DNA of 64,000 nucleotides from Pseudonocardia sp. MH-G8 (GTDB lineage: Bacteria > Actinomycetota > Actinomycetes > Mycobacteriales > Pseudonocardiaceae). The DNA lies in contig NZ_NKYF01000013.1 of assembly GCF_002262885.1 (NCBI RefSeq), positions 1 to 64,000 on the forward strand, in the 5' to 3' direction. The translations under genes were made by a program, and so were the position numbers. Shown here piece by piece: positions 8,326 through 16,630 of the stretch. How positions within the stretch are numbered: position 1 is the stretch's first letter; each line of letters starts with the position of its first letter. The notes under the pieces were generated by a model, which was not told the origin of the DNA, searched no databases, and saw only the letters and a program-made list of their open reading frames with translations.

Positions 8326-11300
8326 GCCGGGTCGCTCCCGCCCTCGGCGACGGGCGGGCCCGCCGGTCGAGACGCCGCGCGGCGGGTGCGGCGAGGCCGC
8401 GCAGCGGGAGCGGGCTCGGGCTGCGGCGGCGCGGTCACCGGCACCGCGGGCTCCGCCGCGGCCGGCACCGTCGGCGGTGTCGCCGACGATGCCTCGGACG
8501 GCGCTGCCGCCGTCGGCTCGGGCGTGCTCGCGACGGTGACCACGGCCGCAACCGGGGTGTCTCCCACCGTGGCGGTGGGAGAACCGGCCGTGCGCGTGAC
8601 CCGGCCGCGACGCCGTCCGCGGGCCCGGCCGTTCTGCTCGCCGTCCGCGTCCTGCCTCGGCTCGGCCACGCCGTTCTCGGTGCCGCTCTCGGTGCCGCCG
8701 CTCGTCGCGACGGCCTCCTCCGCGGCGGCCATGTCCGCAGCAGCCTTGTCCGCAGCGGCCTTGTCCGCAGCAGCCTTCTCGGCCGCAGCCTTCTCGGCCG
8801 CAGCCTTCTCGGCCGCAGCCTTCTCGGCCGCAGCCTTCTCCGTGGCATCCGGCTCGGGACGCGAGTGCGCTGCCGCCACGGAGCGCTCGACGACGACCTC
8901 CTCGACCGCGTCGGCCGCCACGTCGGCAGGTCCGTCCGCGGGCGAGGTCTCGACCGCGGAAGGTCCGGCGGGCCGCCGCGCGCTGCGGCGCACGCGGCGC
9001 CCGCTCGGGGTCTTCGGCTCGGCCGGGGTTTCCGCGACCGGAGCCGGCGGCGCCGGGGTCTCCCCCGTGGCGTCGAGCGCCGCCGGGGTCACGACCGGAG
9101 CGGGCGCGCCCACGTCGACCGCGGCGTCGGCTCCCGACGTCTCCGCGCTGCGGCCGTTGCGGCCCGAGGCGCTGCCGGACGGTGCGGGGGTTGCCGCCCC
9201 GTTCCCGTCGGCGACGGGTTCGGCCTTGCGCACGTCGTGGCCGTTGCGGTCCTCCCCGTCCCGGCGGCCGCGACCCCGCGAACGGCGTCCCTCCCGTTCC
9301 GAACGGTCGTTGCGGGCCGCAGTCTGACCGCTGCCCACCTCCGGCTCGGTGGTGACGACGACACCGCGCCCGCGGCAGTGCTCGCACGGCGTGGAGAAGT
9401 GCTCCAGCAGCCCGCCGCCCACGCGCTTGCGGGTCATCTGGACCAGGCCGAGGGAGGTCACTTCGGCCACCTGGTGGCGGGTGCGGTCCCGGGCGAGGCA
9501 CTCGGTGAGCCTGCGCAGCACGAGATCGCGGTTGGCCTCGAGCACCATGTCGATGAAGTCGATGACGATGATGCCGCCGATGTCGCGCAGCCGCAGCTGG
9601 CGCACGATCTCCTCGGCCGCCTCGAGGTTGTTGCGGGTGACGGTCTCCTCGAGGTTGCCGCCGGAGCCGGTGAACTTGCCGGTGTTGACGTCGACGACGG
9701 TCATCGCCTCGGTGCGGTCGATCACCAGCGTGCCGCCGGAGGGCAGCCAGACCTTGCGGTCGAGCGCCTTGAGCAGCTGGTCGTCGATGCGGTGCTCGGC
9801 GAACACGTCGGTGATGCCGACGTGGCGGTGCAGCCGGTCGCCGAGCTCCGGCGCGACGTGCCCCACGTAGTTGGACAGGGTCTCCCACGCCTCGTCGCCC
9901 TCGACGACGAGGCGGGAGAAGTCCTCGTTGAACTGGTCCCGCACGACCTTGATGAGCAGGTCGGGCTCCTCGTAGAGCAGGGTGGGCGCCTTGGGCTTGC
10001 TCGGCCCCGTGGCCTCGGCCTTGCCCTTGACGACCTCCCACTGGGCCTGCAGCCGGCGCACGTCGCGCTCCAGCGCCTCGTGGCTCACGCCCTCCGACGC
10101 CGTGCGGATGATCACCCCCGCCTCGCTCGGGACGATCTCCTTGAGCATGTCCTTGAGCCGCTTGCGCTCCACGTCGGGCAGCTTGCGGCTGATCCCGGCC
10201 GCGCCGCCGCTGGGCACGTAGACGAGGAAGCGCCCGGCCAGGCTGATCTGCGTGGTGAGCCGGGCACCCTTGTGCCCGATCGGGTCCTTCGTGACCTGCA
10301 CGAGCACGCTGTCGCCGCTGGACAGGGCCTGCTCGATGCGTCGCTGCTTGCCCCCGAGCCCGGCGGCCTCCCAGTCGACCTCGCCCGCGTACAGCACCGC
10401 GTTGCGGCCCCGGCCGATGTCGACGAACGCGGCCTCCATGCTCGGCAGCACGTTCTGGACACGGCCGAGGTAGATGTTGCCCACCATCGAGCCGCCGTCC
10501 CGACCGGCGACGAAGTGCTCCACCAGGACGTCGTCCTCGAGCACCGCGATCTCGACGCGGTCACCGCGCTCGCGCACGACCATGGAGCGGTCGACGGACT
10601 CGCGGCGGGCCAGGAACTCGGCCTCGGACAGGATCGGCACGCGTCGCCGGCCCGCATCGCGTCCGTCGCGGCGGCGCTGGCGCTTGGCCTCGAGCCGGGT
10701 GGAGCCGCGGACGCTCTGGACGCCGTCGCCCTCGTCGTCGCGCTGCTCCCGCGGCTCGCGCGGGGCGCGGACCTTGGTGACCGTGTTCGGCGGGTCCACC
10801 TCGTCGCTCGTGTCACCGTCGTCGCCCGAGCCACGACGGCGGCGCCTGCGACGGCGCCTGCGCGACCCGCCCGACTCGCCGTCGGAGCGGCCCGACTCGT
10901 CCGACTCGTCCGACTCGGAGCCGTCGTCGGTGTCGTCGTCCTCGCCGGACGTGGTGTCGCGGGCGCGGCCCTCGCCGTCCTCGCCGGTGGACTCGTCGCT
11001 GTCCTCGTCGCCGGTCGACTCGTCGCCGTTCTCCTCGTCGCCGTTCTCCTCGTCGGCGCCGTCGGCACCGCGACCGCGGCCGCGACCCCGGCGACCCCGG
11101 CGCCTGCGCCTGCGGCCGGAGGCATCGTCGTCGTCGTCACCCTCGTCGGTGGCAGGCGCGGCGGGAGCGGCTTCCGCGGTGTCGACGGCGGGGGCGGGGG
11201 CGGGCTCGCTCTCGCCGGCCTGCTCCGCGGGCTCGACGGCCTTCTTGCGCGAGCGGCGGGTGGGCGCCTGGAACAGCGGGGCGGGCGGCGCGAACACCGG

Positions 11301-11660
11301 CGCCAGCGCGGCGGCGGGGGCTCCCTGCTCGGCAGCCCGCTCGTCCGCGGCGGGCGCGGGAGCGGTGGCGGGGTCGCTGCCCTCGCCGGCGGCCTGCTCG
11401 GTGAAGGCCGGATCAGGGGATGCCTGCTCAGGAGGCGCCGTGAGCGCGGCGGCCACCTGCTCGGCGACCTTCCGCTCGACGCTGGACTGGGCGCTGCGCA
11501 CCTCGACGCCCAGGGTGGCCAGCGCCGCGAGCACCTCGCGGCTGGTACGTGCGAGCCTCTTGGCGAGCGCGTGCACCCGCATCCTCTCCGGCAGATCGTC
11601 CAGGGCGGGTACGGCGGCAGGCCCGCCGGGGCTTCCGGCGGGCAAATCGTTATTCGACAT
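8322..11660 (-). CDS. rne: Ribonuclease E/G
   Basis: The main endoribonuclease for mRNA decay and rRNA processing. The 1112-residue protein has an IF2-N-like helical domain (about 20-70, ERMRVHALAKRLARTSREVL), a long acidic and Arg-rich disordered stretch (about 120-310), then the catalytic core: an S1 domain (GSMVGNIYLGRVQNVLPSME), the DNase I-like catalytic site (VVDVNTGKFTGSGGN) and the zinc-link CEHC. A second disordered tail of about 350 residues includes seven five-residue Ala-Lys repeats. This layout, with the core flanked by two disordered arms, is usual in actinomycetes. GGAGGAGC precedes the ATG. Confidence 0.96.
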   Translation of the reverse strand: MSNNDLPAGSPGGPAAVPALDDLPERMRVHALAKRLARTSREVLAALATLGVEVRSAQSSVERKVAEQVAAALTAPPEQASPDPAFTEQAAGEGSDPATAPAPAADERAAEQGAPAAALAPVFAPPAPLFQAPTRRSRKKAVEPAEQAGESEPAPAPAVDTAEAAPAAPATDEGDDDDDASGRRRRRRGRRGRGRGRGADGADEENGDEENGDESTGDEDSDESTGEDGEGRARDTTSGEDDDTDDGSESDESDESGRSDGESGGSRRRRRRRRRRGSGDDGDTSDEVDPPNTVTKVRAPREPREQRDDEGDGVQSVRGSTRLEAKRQRRRDGRDAGRRRVPILSEAEFLARRESVDRSMVVRERGDRVEIAVLEDDVLVEHFVAGRDGGSMVGNIYLGRVQNVLPSMEAAFVDIGRGRNAVLYAGEVDWEAAGLGGKQRRIEQALSSGDSVLVQVTKDPIGHKGARLTTQISLAGRFLVYVPSGGAAGISRKLPDVERKRLKDMLKEIVPSEAGVIIRTASEGVSHEALERDVRRLQAQWEVVKGKAEATGPSKPKAPTLLYEEPDLLIKVVRDQFNEDFSRLVVEGDEAWETLSNYVGHVAPELGDRLHRHVGITDVFAEHRIDDQLLKALDRKVWLPSGGTLVIDRTEAMTVVDVNTGKFTGSGGNLEETVTRNNLEAAEEIVRQLRLRDIGGIIVIDFIDMVLEANRDLVLRRLTECLARDRTRHQVAEVTSLGLVQMTRKRVGGGLLEHFSTPCEHCRGRGVVVTTEPEVGSGQTAARNDRSEREGRRSRGRGRRDGEDRNGHDVRKAEPVADGNGAATPAPSGSASGRNGRSAETSGADAAVDVGAPAPVVTPAALDATGETPAPPAPVAETPAEPKTPSGRRVRRSARRPAGPSAVETSPADGPADVAADAVEEVVVERSVAAAHSRPEPDATEKAAAEKAAAEKAAAEKAAAEKAAADKAAADKAAADMAAAEEAVATSGGTESGTENGVAEPRQDADGEQNGRARGRRRGRVTRTAGSPTATVGDTPVAAVVTVASTPEPTAAAPSEASSATPPTVPAAAEPAVPVTAPPQPEPAPAARPRRTRRAASRPAGPPVAEGGSDPA
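8731..8835 (-). repeat. 15-bp tandem repeat inside rne
   Basis: Seven consecutive 15-base units, the last four identical (TTCTCGGCCGCAGCC on the plus strand), encode AEKAA/ADKAA pentads in the C-terminal arm of RNase E. The segment should be helical or disordered and charged. The copy number is likely to vary between strains by slippage. Confidence 0.85.
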
Positions 11661-11818
11661 CCAGCTCCTCCGCCCCCGGGCGCCTCTGGTGGAGGCGGCC
11701 GCGCAGGGGCACGTGCAGTTCTCTCCTCGCGCGGTGCGCGACGAGCAATCCTCGGGTCTCGCTCCACCCCAGGGGGGCGGTCCTCCTCGGCGACGCGCCG
11801 GGCCCCGATCCGCCTGCC

Positions 11819-12622
11819 TCAGCCCTGGGCGGTGACCCGGGCGGAGCCGAGCGGATCGGCCAGTTCGTCTCGATGGTCGAGCAATCCTTGGGCCGTCCGT
11901 GTCGCCCTTGCGGGCGCCGGAAGCCTGAGGCCTGCGACAACATCGAGCGCACCCAACACGTCGTCGGGTCGAACGGCGGGTGTCGTCTGCCGCACGACCG
12001 CCGTCATTATCGCACAGACTCCCGCCCGATCGGGGGGCGCGACCGCCGTGCCACCCGTCGGGGAGGTCTCCTCGGACGCACGATCCCGCACGTCGATGCG
12101 CACGAGCGCGGCCCGCACATCGATCTGGCGACGGCCCGACGGTGTGACGCGTTCGACGACGACGCTCTCCTGCGCGAGCAGCGCCGCCACCGCCTCGGCC
12201 AGCGTGGACTGCTCGACGCCGGGCAGTTCCAGCACCCAGCGGCCCGCGTCGATCCGCTCCGCCAGCGCGGGGGGCTCGGCAACGGCGGCCGCGAGCACGT
12301 CGAGCCCGTCCGGCAACGCGGCGTCCAGCGCGGTGACGAGTGCGGCGGGGTCGACCGGGCGTGTCAGCCCCATCTCCACGTACTCGGCCTCGCTCGCCGT
12401 GCCGGTGGGCGCCGCCCCGACCCACGAGAGCCGCGGGTGCGGGCTGAAGCCGTGCGAGTGCGCCACCGGCAGGCCGGCGCGACGGACGGCCCGCTCGAAG
12501 CTGCGGGCGACGTCGCGGTGGGACAGGAAGCGCAGCCGACCCCGCTTCGCGAACCGGAGCCGGATGCGCTGCACGGTGGGCGGAGCGGGGTTTGCAGCCT
12601 CCCCCGGACGGACACGGGCCAT
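11819..12622 (-). CDS. TIGR03936-family radical-SAM-associated protein
   Basis: A 267-residue protein of the DUF2344/TIGR03936 family. RIRLRFAKRGRLRFLSHRDV and then HGFSPHPRLSWVGAAPTGT are its signature. The family is usually encoded directly after, or fused to, the TIGR03960 radical SAM protein, which here lies 4 kb upstream at 16623-18599; its biochemical role is unknown to me. I start it at the ATG at 12622, where family similarity begins soon after; longer in-frame extensions exist but look non-coding. It precedes rne by 158 bases, the usual order. Confidence 0.85.
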   Translation of the reverse strand: MARVRPGEAANPAPPTVQRIRLRFAKRGRLRFLSHRDVARSFERAVRRAGLPVAHSHGFSPHPRLSWVGAAPTGTASEAEYVEMGLTRPVDPAALVTALDAALPDGLDVLAAAVAEPPALAERIDAGRWVLELPGVEQSTLAEAVAALLAQESVVVERVTPSGRRQIDVRAALVRIDVRDRASEETSPTGGTAVAPPDRAGVCAIMTAVVRQTTPAVRPDDVLGALDVVAGLRLPAPARATRTAQGLLDHRDELADPLGSARVTAQG

Positions 12623-12726
12623 GCGCGGGAGTCTAGGAGGCACCGCGGGAGCTGGCCGCTGCGACGGCCCGCCGGGTGGGATGCGGAGCGGTTCGGAGCG
12701 CGATCCCGTCGAACCGCGTCCGGTCG

Positions 12727-14049
12727 TCACCGTCTGGCGTGCGCCGGCCTCCTACGGTTCCGAGTCCCCGCACGGTGCAACAGGATCACCGTGGCGGCCA
12801 CGCTCTGCGTGCCCAGCCACGCCCATCCCGCGCCGGCGACACCGATCATGGGCACCAGCACGACCGTGCCGGTGATCACGGCGATGCTGGTTGCGGCGGG
12901 CAGCCCGACGAGCACGGCGGCGTTGCGGTGGATGCGCGCGGCCCACGTCGTGGAGGCGGTGATGACGTGGGGGATCGCCGACAGCGCCAGGAGCACGAGC
13001 AGGACGGAGCCCGCCTCGGCGTAGGCGGACCCGAAGAGCGAGAGCAGGGGCCGCGCCCCCACGACGATCACGACGACCGCGGGCACCAGGAGCGTCAGCG
13101 CCTTGCGCTCCATGCCCCGGCGGGCCCGTTCGGCCCGGCCCAGGTCGCCGGCCGCGTGGGTGACCATCGACTTGCCCATGCCGATCGCCACGAGGTAGAG
13201 GCCGAAACCGATCTGCCAGATGACGTTGTACGTGGCGGCGCCCTCGGCGCCGGCGAGCGCGATGACGACCAGCGGCAGCCCGAACACGGCTGCCTGCCAG
13301 AAGACGTTGCCCGCGTAGTCGGCCCGCACGAAGCCCGCGAGATCCCGGGCGGTGACCGGTTCGCCCGGACGCCCGGCTCCGGAGGTCATCGTCCGGGCCA
13401 GGAACCCGATGACCACGAGCACGACGAGCGCGGTCGCGACGACCCACGCGACCGCGATCCCCCCGGGCACGCCCAGGAGGGCCACCAGCACGAGCAGGCC
13501 GATCTTCAGCAGTGCGAACACGGCGTTCTCCACCAGCACCAGGTCGGCACGCCTGATGGCGGTGAGCGCCGCGTCCTGCAGCACGAACAGCGTCCAGATC
13601 GGCGTGCTCACCACGAAGAAGCCGACCAGCGCCGGGTAGCCGAACGCGTCGACGAGCTCCGGCGCCCAGATCCCGGCACCGGCCGCGAACGCGAGCCCGA
13701 ACACCGCGCCCACCCCGGCCCCGACCGCGAAGCAGCCCATCACGAGCGCCTTGCCGCGGCCTCCGGCCACCGGCACGAATCGCAACAACGCGTTGCCGAG
13801 GTTCAGGTGCGCGGCCGAGCCGAGCAGCGTCATCGCCGCCAGGGCCGCCGACGCGACCCCGACCACGGCGTGATCGAAAAGGCGCGCGGCGAGCACCCAG
13901 AACAGGAGCCCGATGACCGACGCCACGCCCGAGCTGAGCACGAGCGCCATTCCGTCGCGGTGCTGCGGGGCCCGCCAGCCGTCGAGAACGCCGCGCGCGA
14001 CCGAACGGGCGCGGCCGGTCACCGGGGCGTTCCCCGGCTGCGACGGCAT
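12727..14049 (-). CDS. Polysaccharide flippase-like membrane protein
   Basis: A 440-residue protein with 12-14 hydrophobic segments. GMALVLSSGVASVIGLLFWVLAARLF resembles the first helices of Wzx/MOP-superfamily exporters that flip lipid-linked sugars across the membrane (shown here by its position at about residues 33-58). No glycosyltransferase genes are adjacent, so this is an orphan flippase; teichoic acid or capsule export is only a guess. It lies in what is normally a tight radical-SAM to rne block and is divergent from the GMC oxidoreductase. Confidence 0.75.
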   Translation of the reverse strand: MPSQPGNAPVTGRARSVARGVLDGWRAPQHRDGMALVLSSGVASVIGLLFWVLAARLFDHAVVGVASAALAAMTLLGSAAHLNLGNALLRFVPVAGGRGKALVMGCFAVGAGVGAVFGLAFAAGAGIWAPELVDAFGYPALVGFFVVSTPIWTLFVLQDAALTAIRRADLVLVENAVFALLKIGLLVLVALLGVPGGIAVAWVVATALVVLVVIGFLARTMTSGAGRPGEPVTARDLAGFVRADYAGNVFWQAAVFGLPLVVIALAGAEGAATYNVIWQIGFGLYLVAIGMGKSMVTHAAGDLGRAERARRGMERKALTLLVPAVVVIVVGARPLLSLFGSAYAEAGSVLLVLLALSAIPHVITASTTWAARIHRNAAVLVGLPAATSIAVITGTVVLVPMIGVAGAGWAWLGTQSVAATVILLHRAGTRNRRRPAHARR

Positions 14050-14325
14050 GGTCGTCGTTTCTCCTCCCGCGAGGCAATGGGCGTTGCGACGGTCCTATCG
14101 CCACGCGACCGCCTCACGTTAGCCCGCGACCTCGAAAGATTTGTCACGAACCGGGCAACGGCCCTTGCCCGACCAGCCGGAAAACGGCGCCTCGGGGCCG
14201 TGTAGCGTTTCCCGTTGCTACAGCCATTGCTCCCCATCGGGTGAATCGGACAAGCGGCGCAGAGCGGCAGCCGTGCTGGGCCGCGCAGTGGCTCGTGCTC
14301 CGAGTGCCGCCGATTGGGGGACGAC
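14050..14325. other. Divergent intergenic region
   Basis: This 276-base spacer separates the flippase from the GMC oxidoreductase and must hold both promoters. It contains some A/T-richer stretches (CGAAAGATTTGTCACGAA near 14133-14150) that could be promoter elements, but I cannot assign hexamers. No repeat or RNA gene is evident. Confidence 0.3.
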
Positions 14326-16008
14326 ATGAACGGTTTCTTCGACCACGTCATCGTGGGAGGCGGTTCGGCAGGCTCCGCCCTGGCGAACCGCCTGTCGGCC
14401 GACCCGGCACGCACCGTGCTCGTCCTCGAGAGCGGGCGCCCCGACTACTCCTGGGACGTGCTGGTCCGCATGCCGGCGGGCATCGCCTTCACCCGGGGTC
14501 GCAGCTTCTACGACTGGCGCTACCGCAGCGAGCCCGAGCCGCACCTGCGCGGGCGGCGCATGAACCTGCCTGCGGGCCGCATGCTCGGCGGCACCAGCAA
14601 CCTCTACGGGATGCTGTACCAGCGCGGCAACCCGATGGACTACGACGGCTGGGCCGCCGCGCCGGGTATGCAGAGCTGGGACTACGCCCACGTGCTGCCC
14701 TACTTCAAGCGCATGGAGGACGCCGAGACCCGCGGCCCGTTCCGGGGACGCGGGGGCCCGCTGACCGTGCAGAAGTCCCGGCCCAGGAACCCGCTCGAGC
14801 AGGCGTTCCTGCTCTCCGCCCAGGAGGCCGGGCACCACGCCACCGAGGACGTCAACGGCTTCCGCCAGGAGGGGTTCGGCCCCCTCGACCACAACATCCG
14901 CCGGTCCCGGCGCTGGTCGGCCACCCGCGCCTACCTCCGACCGGCGCTGCGCAGGCCCAACCTCACCGTCCGCACCGGCGTCACGGTCTCGAAGATCGTC
15001 TTCGACGGCAAGCGGGCCGTGGGCGTCGAGTACGTCGACCGGCGCGGCCGCGTGCACCAGGCGCTGAGCCGGGACACGATCCTGTGCGCCGGTGCCATCA
15101 AGAGCCCGCACCTGCTGCAGCTTTCGGGCGTCGGCGACGCCGACGCCCTGGAGTCCGTCGGGGTCCCGGTGGTCCACCACCTGCCCGGCGTCGGCGCCAA
15201 CCTGCAGGACCACCTCGCCGTGCAGATCCAGCACAACTGCACGAAGCCGGTGTCGCTGCAGCCCACCGCGAACCTGAAGAACGCGCCGTGGATCGGTGCC
15301 CAGTGGCTGTTCCTGCGCAGCGGCCCCGGTGCCACCAACCACTGGGACGCGGGCGGGTTCGCCCGCAGCAACGACGGGCTCGCCTTCCCGAACCTGATGT
15401 ACCAGTTCCTGGCCCTGGCTTCGAAGTCCTACCCGACCTCGCCCACCGGCCCGCACGGCTACCAGGTGCACGTCGGCGTCATGAATTCCAACTCGCGCGG
15501 CAGCATCCGGGTCACCGCCCCCACCTGGCGCACGCCGCCTGCGATCCAGTTCAACTACCTGTCCACGGAGCAGGACCGCCGCGACTGGATCGACGCCATC
15601 CGCGTCACGCGCGAAATCATGAGGCAGCCCGCGCTCGCGCGCTACGACGGCGGCGAGGCCGCGCCCGGCCCCGATGTGCAGACCGACGACCAGATCTGGG
15701 ACTGGGTGGTCACGAACGCGAAGTCGGCCATGCACTACTCGGGCTCGTGCCGCATGGGCACCGGCGACGACGCCGTGGTCGACCCGGACTCGATGGGCGT
15801 GCACGGCCTCGACGGCCTGCGCGTCGTGGACGCCTCCGTGATGCCGCAGGTCACGAACGCCAACACCTACGCACCGGTGATGGTGATCGCCGAGAAGGCC
15901 GCGGACATGATCCTGGGCCGGTCCGCCCTGGAGCCGGACCGCACCGAGTTCTTCCGACACCGACCGGACAAGCGTGCAGACGTCTCCGGAGCGGAGGCGT
16001 CCGCCTAA
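14326..16008 (+). CDS. GMC-family oxidoreductase, choline dehydrogenase-like
   Basis: A 560-residue flavoprotein of the glucose-methanol-choline family. The FAD-binding GxGxxG region (VIVGGGSAGSALANRLS) is at the N-terminus, the second GMC signature GAIKSPHLLQLSG is central, and the C-terminus has GSCRMG and VTNANTYAPVMVIAEKA, where the active-site residues lie. It would oxidise an alcohol and pass electrons to a quinone or to oxygen. Choline dehydrogenase is the best-known match, but no betaine genes are near. The ATG at 14326 follows GGGGGA; a TTG at 14314 is less likely. Confidence 0.88.
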   Translation: MNGFFDHVIVGGGSAGSALANRLSADPARTVLVLESGRPDYSWDVLVRMPAGIAFTRGRSFYDWRYRSEPEPHLRGRRMNLPAGRMLGGTSNLYGMLYQRGNPMDYDGWAAAPGMQSWDYAHVLPYFKRMEDAETRGPFRGRGGPLTVQKSRPRNPLEQAFLLSAQEAGHHATEDVNGFRQEGFGPLDHNIRRSRRWSATRAYLRPALRRPNLTVRTGVTVSKIVFDGKRAVGVEYVDRRGRVHQALSRDTILCAGAIKSPHLLQLSGVGDADALESVGVPVVHHLPGVGANLQDHLAVQIQHNCTKPVSLQPTANLKNAPWIGAQWLFLRSGPGATNHWDAGGFARSNDGLAFPNLMYQFLALASKSYPTSPTGPHGYQVHVGVMNSNSRGSIRVTAPTWRTPPAIQFNYLSTEQDRRDWIDAIRVTREIMRQPALARYDGGEAAPGPDVQTDDQIWDWVVTNAKSAMHYSGSCRMGTGDDAVVDPDSMGVHGLDGLRVVDASVMPQVTNANTYAPVMVIAEKAADMILGRSALEPDRTEFFRHRPDKRADVSGAEASA

Positions 16009-16019
16009 CCGGGCCGGGT

Positions 16020-16091
16020 CACTCCACACACCGGCTGTCCACTCCACACAAGGCGGGCCTTGTGTGGAGTGGCAGCTGGGTGTGTGCAGTG
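16020..16091. terminator. Nested palindrome, bidirectional terminator
   Basis: An inner perfect hairpin has 15-base arms at 16039-16053 and 16058-16072 (CCACTCCACACAAGG, loop CGGG). It is enclosed by outer arms at 16020-16038 and 16073-16091 that repeat the same CACT-CACAC words imperfectly. It lies between convergent genes and probably ends both transcripts. Three copies of CTTACCGGG follow at about 16096-16122, over the end of the next gene. Confidence 0.8.
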
Positions 16092-16114
16092 GCGCCTTAC
16101 CGGGCTTACCGGGC

Positions 16115-16630
16115 TTACCGGGCGTCTGGTTCCAGTACCAGGAAGCCGTCGCCTGCCGGGACGAAGCCTGCCCGCTTGTAGAACGGTGCGCTGCCGGCCG
16201 TCGGGGCCAGCAGCAGGCGCCGGTAGCGGCGGGTGTGCGCGTGCTCGACCACCGCGGTGAGCAGCGCCCCGGGCACGCCGCGGTCGGCGAACGAGGCCAG
16301 CACGAAGGCGTTGCCCACGTGCCCGATCCGGCCGCCGCGCGCACCCGGCCGGGGCATGTGCACGATCTCGAGCACGTTGATCGAGCCGATCGCGGTGTAG
16401 CCGCTGCGCGGCGATCCGATCTCGGCCAGCCAGAACGTGCGGCGGGGCAGCTCCACCCGCCACCACTGCGCGAACGCGGCCTCGAAGCCGGGGTCCTCGA
16501 CGGGGTGGCCCGTGCGCTCCTCCAACCACGCGCGGCGCAGCCGGGCCAGCGCGCCGACGTCGCGCTCGTCGGCGACGCGGATGGCGAGCTGCCGGGCGGA
16601 GGTGGCGCCGCTGCCGGTGCCCTCAGCCAC
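16115..16630 (-). CDS. GNAT-family N-acetyltransferase
   Basis: A 171-residue acetyltransferase. Residues 15-165 show the GNAT fold: IRVADERDVGALARLRRAW at the start, NAFVLASFADRGVPGALLTAVVEHA covering the acetyl-CoA motif A region, and LLLAPTAGSAPFYKRAGFVP at the C-terminal strand. The substrate is unknown. Its GTG start overlaps the end of the radical SAM gene by 8 bases, so the two are co-transcribed. The stop lies in a run of three 9-base repeats, TAAGCCCGG on the coding strand. Confidence 0.85.
   Translation of the reverse strand: MAEGTGSGATSARQLAIRVADERDVGALARLRRAWLEERTGHPVEDPGFEAAFAQWWRVELPRRTFWLAEIGSPRSGYTAIGSINVLEIVHMPRPGARGGRIGHVGNAFVLASFADRGVPGALLTAVVEHAHTRRYRRLLLAPTAGSAPFYKRAGFVPAGDGFLVLEPDAR

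Noticed and set aside
8865..12875. A 1336-codon open frame antisense to rne
   Set aside because: A shadow of the rne reading frame; low-complexity translation with no family match, while rne on the other strand has clear motifs.
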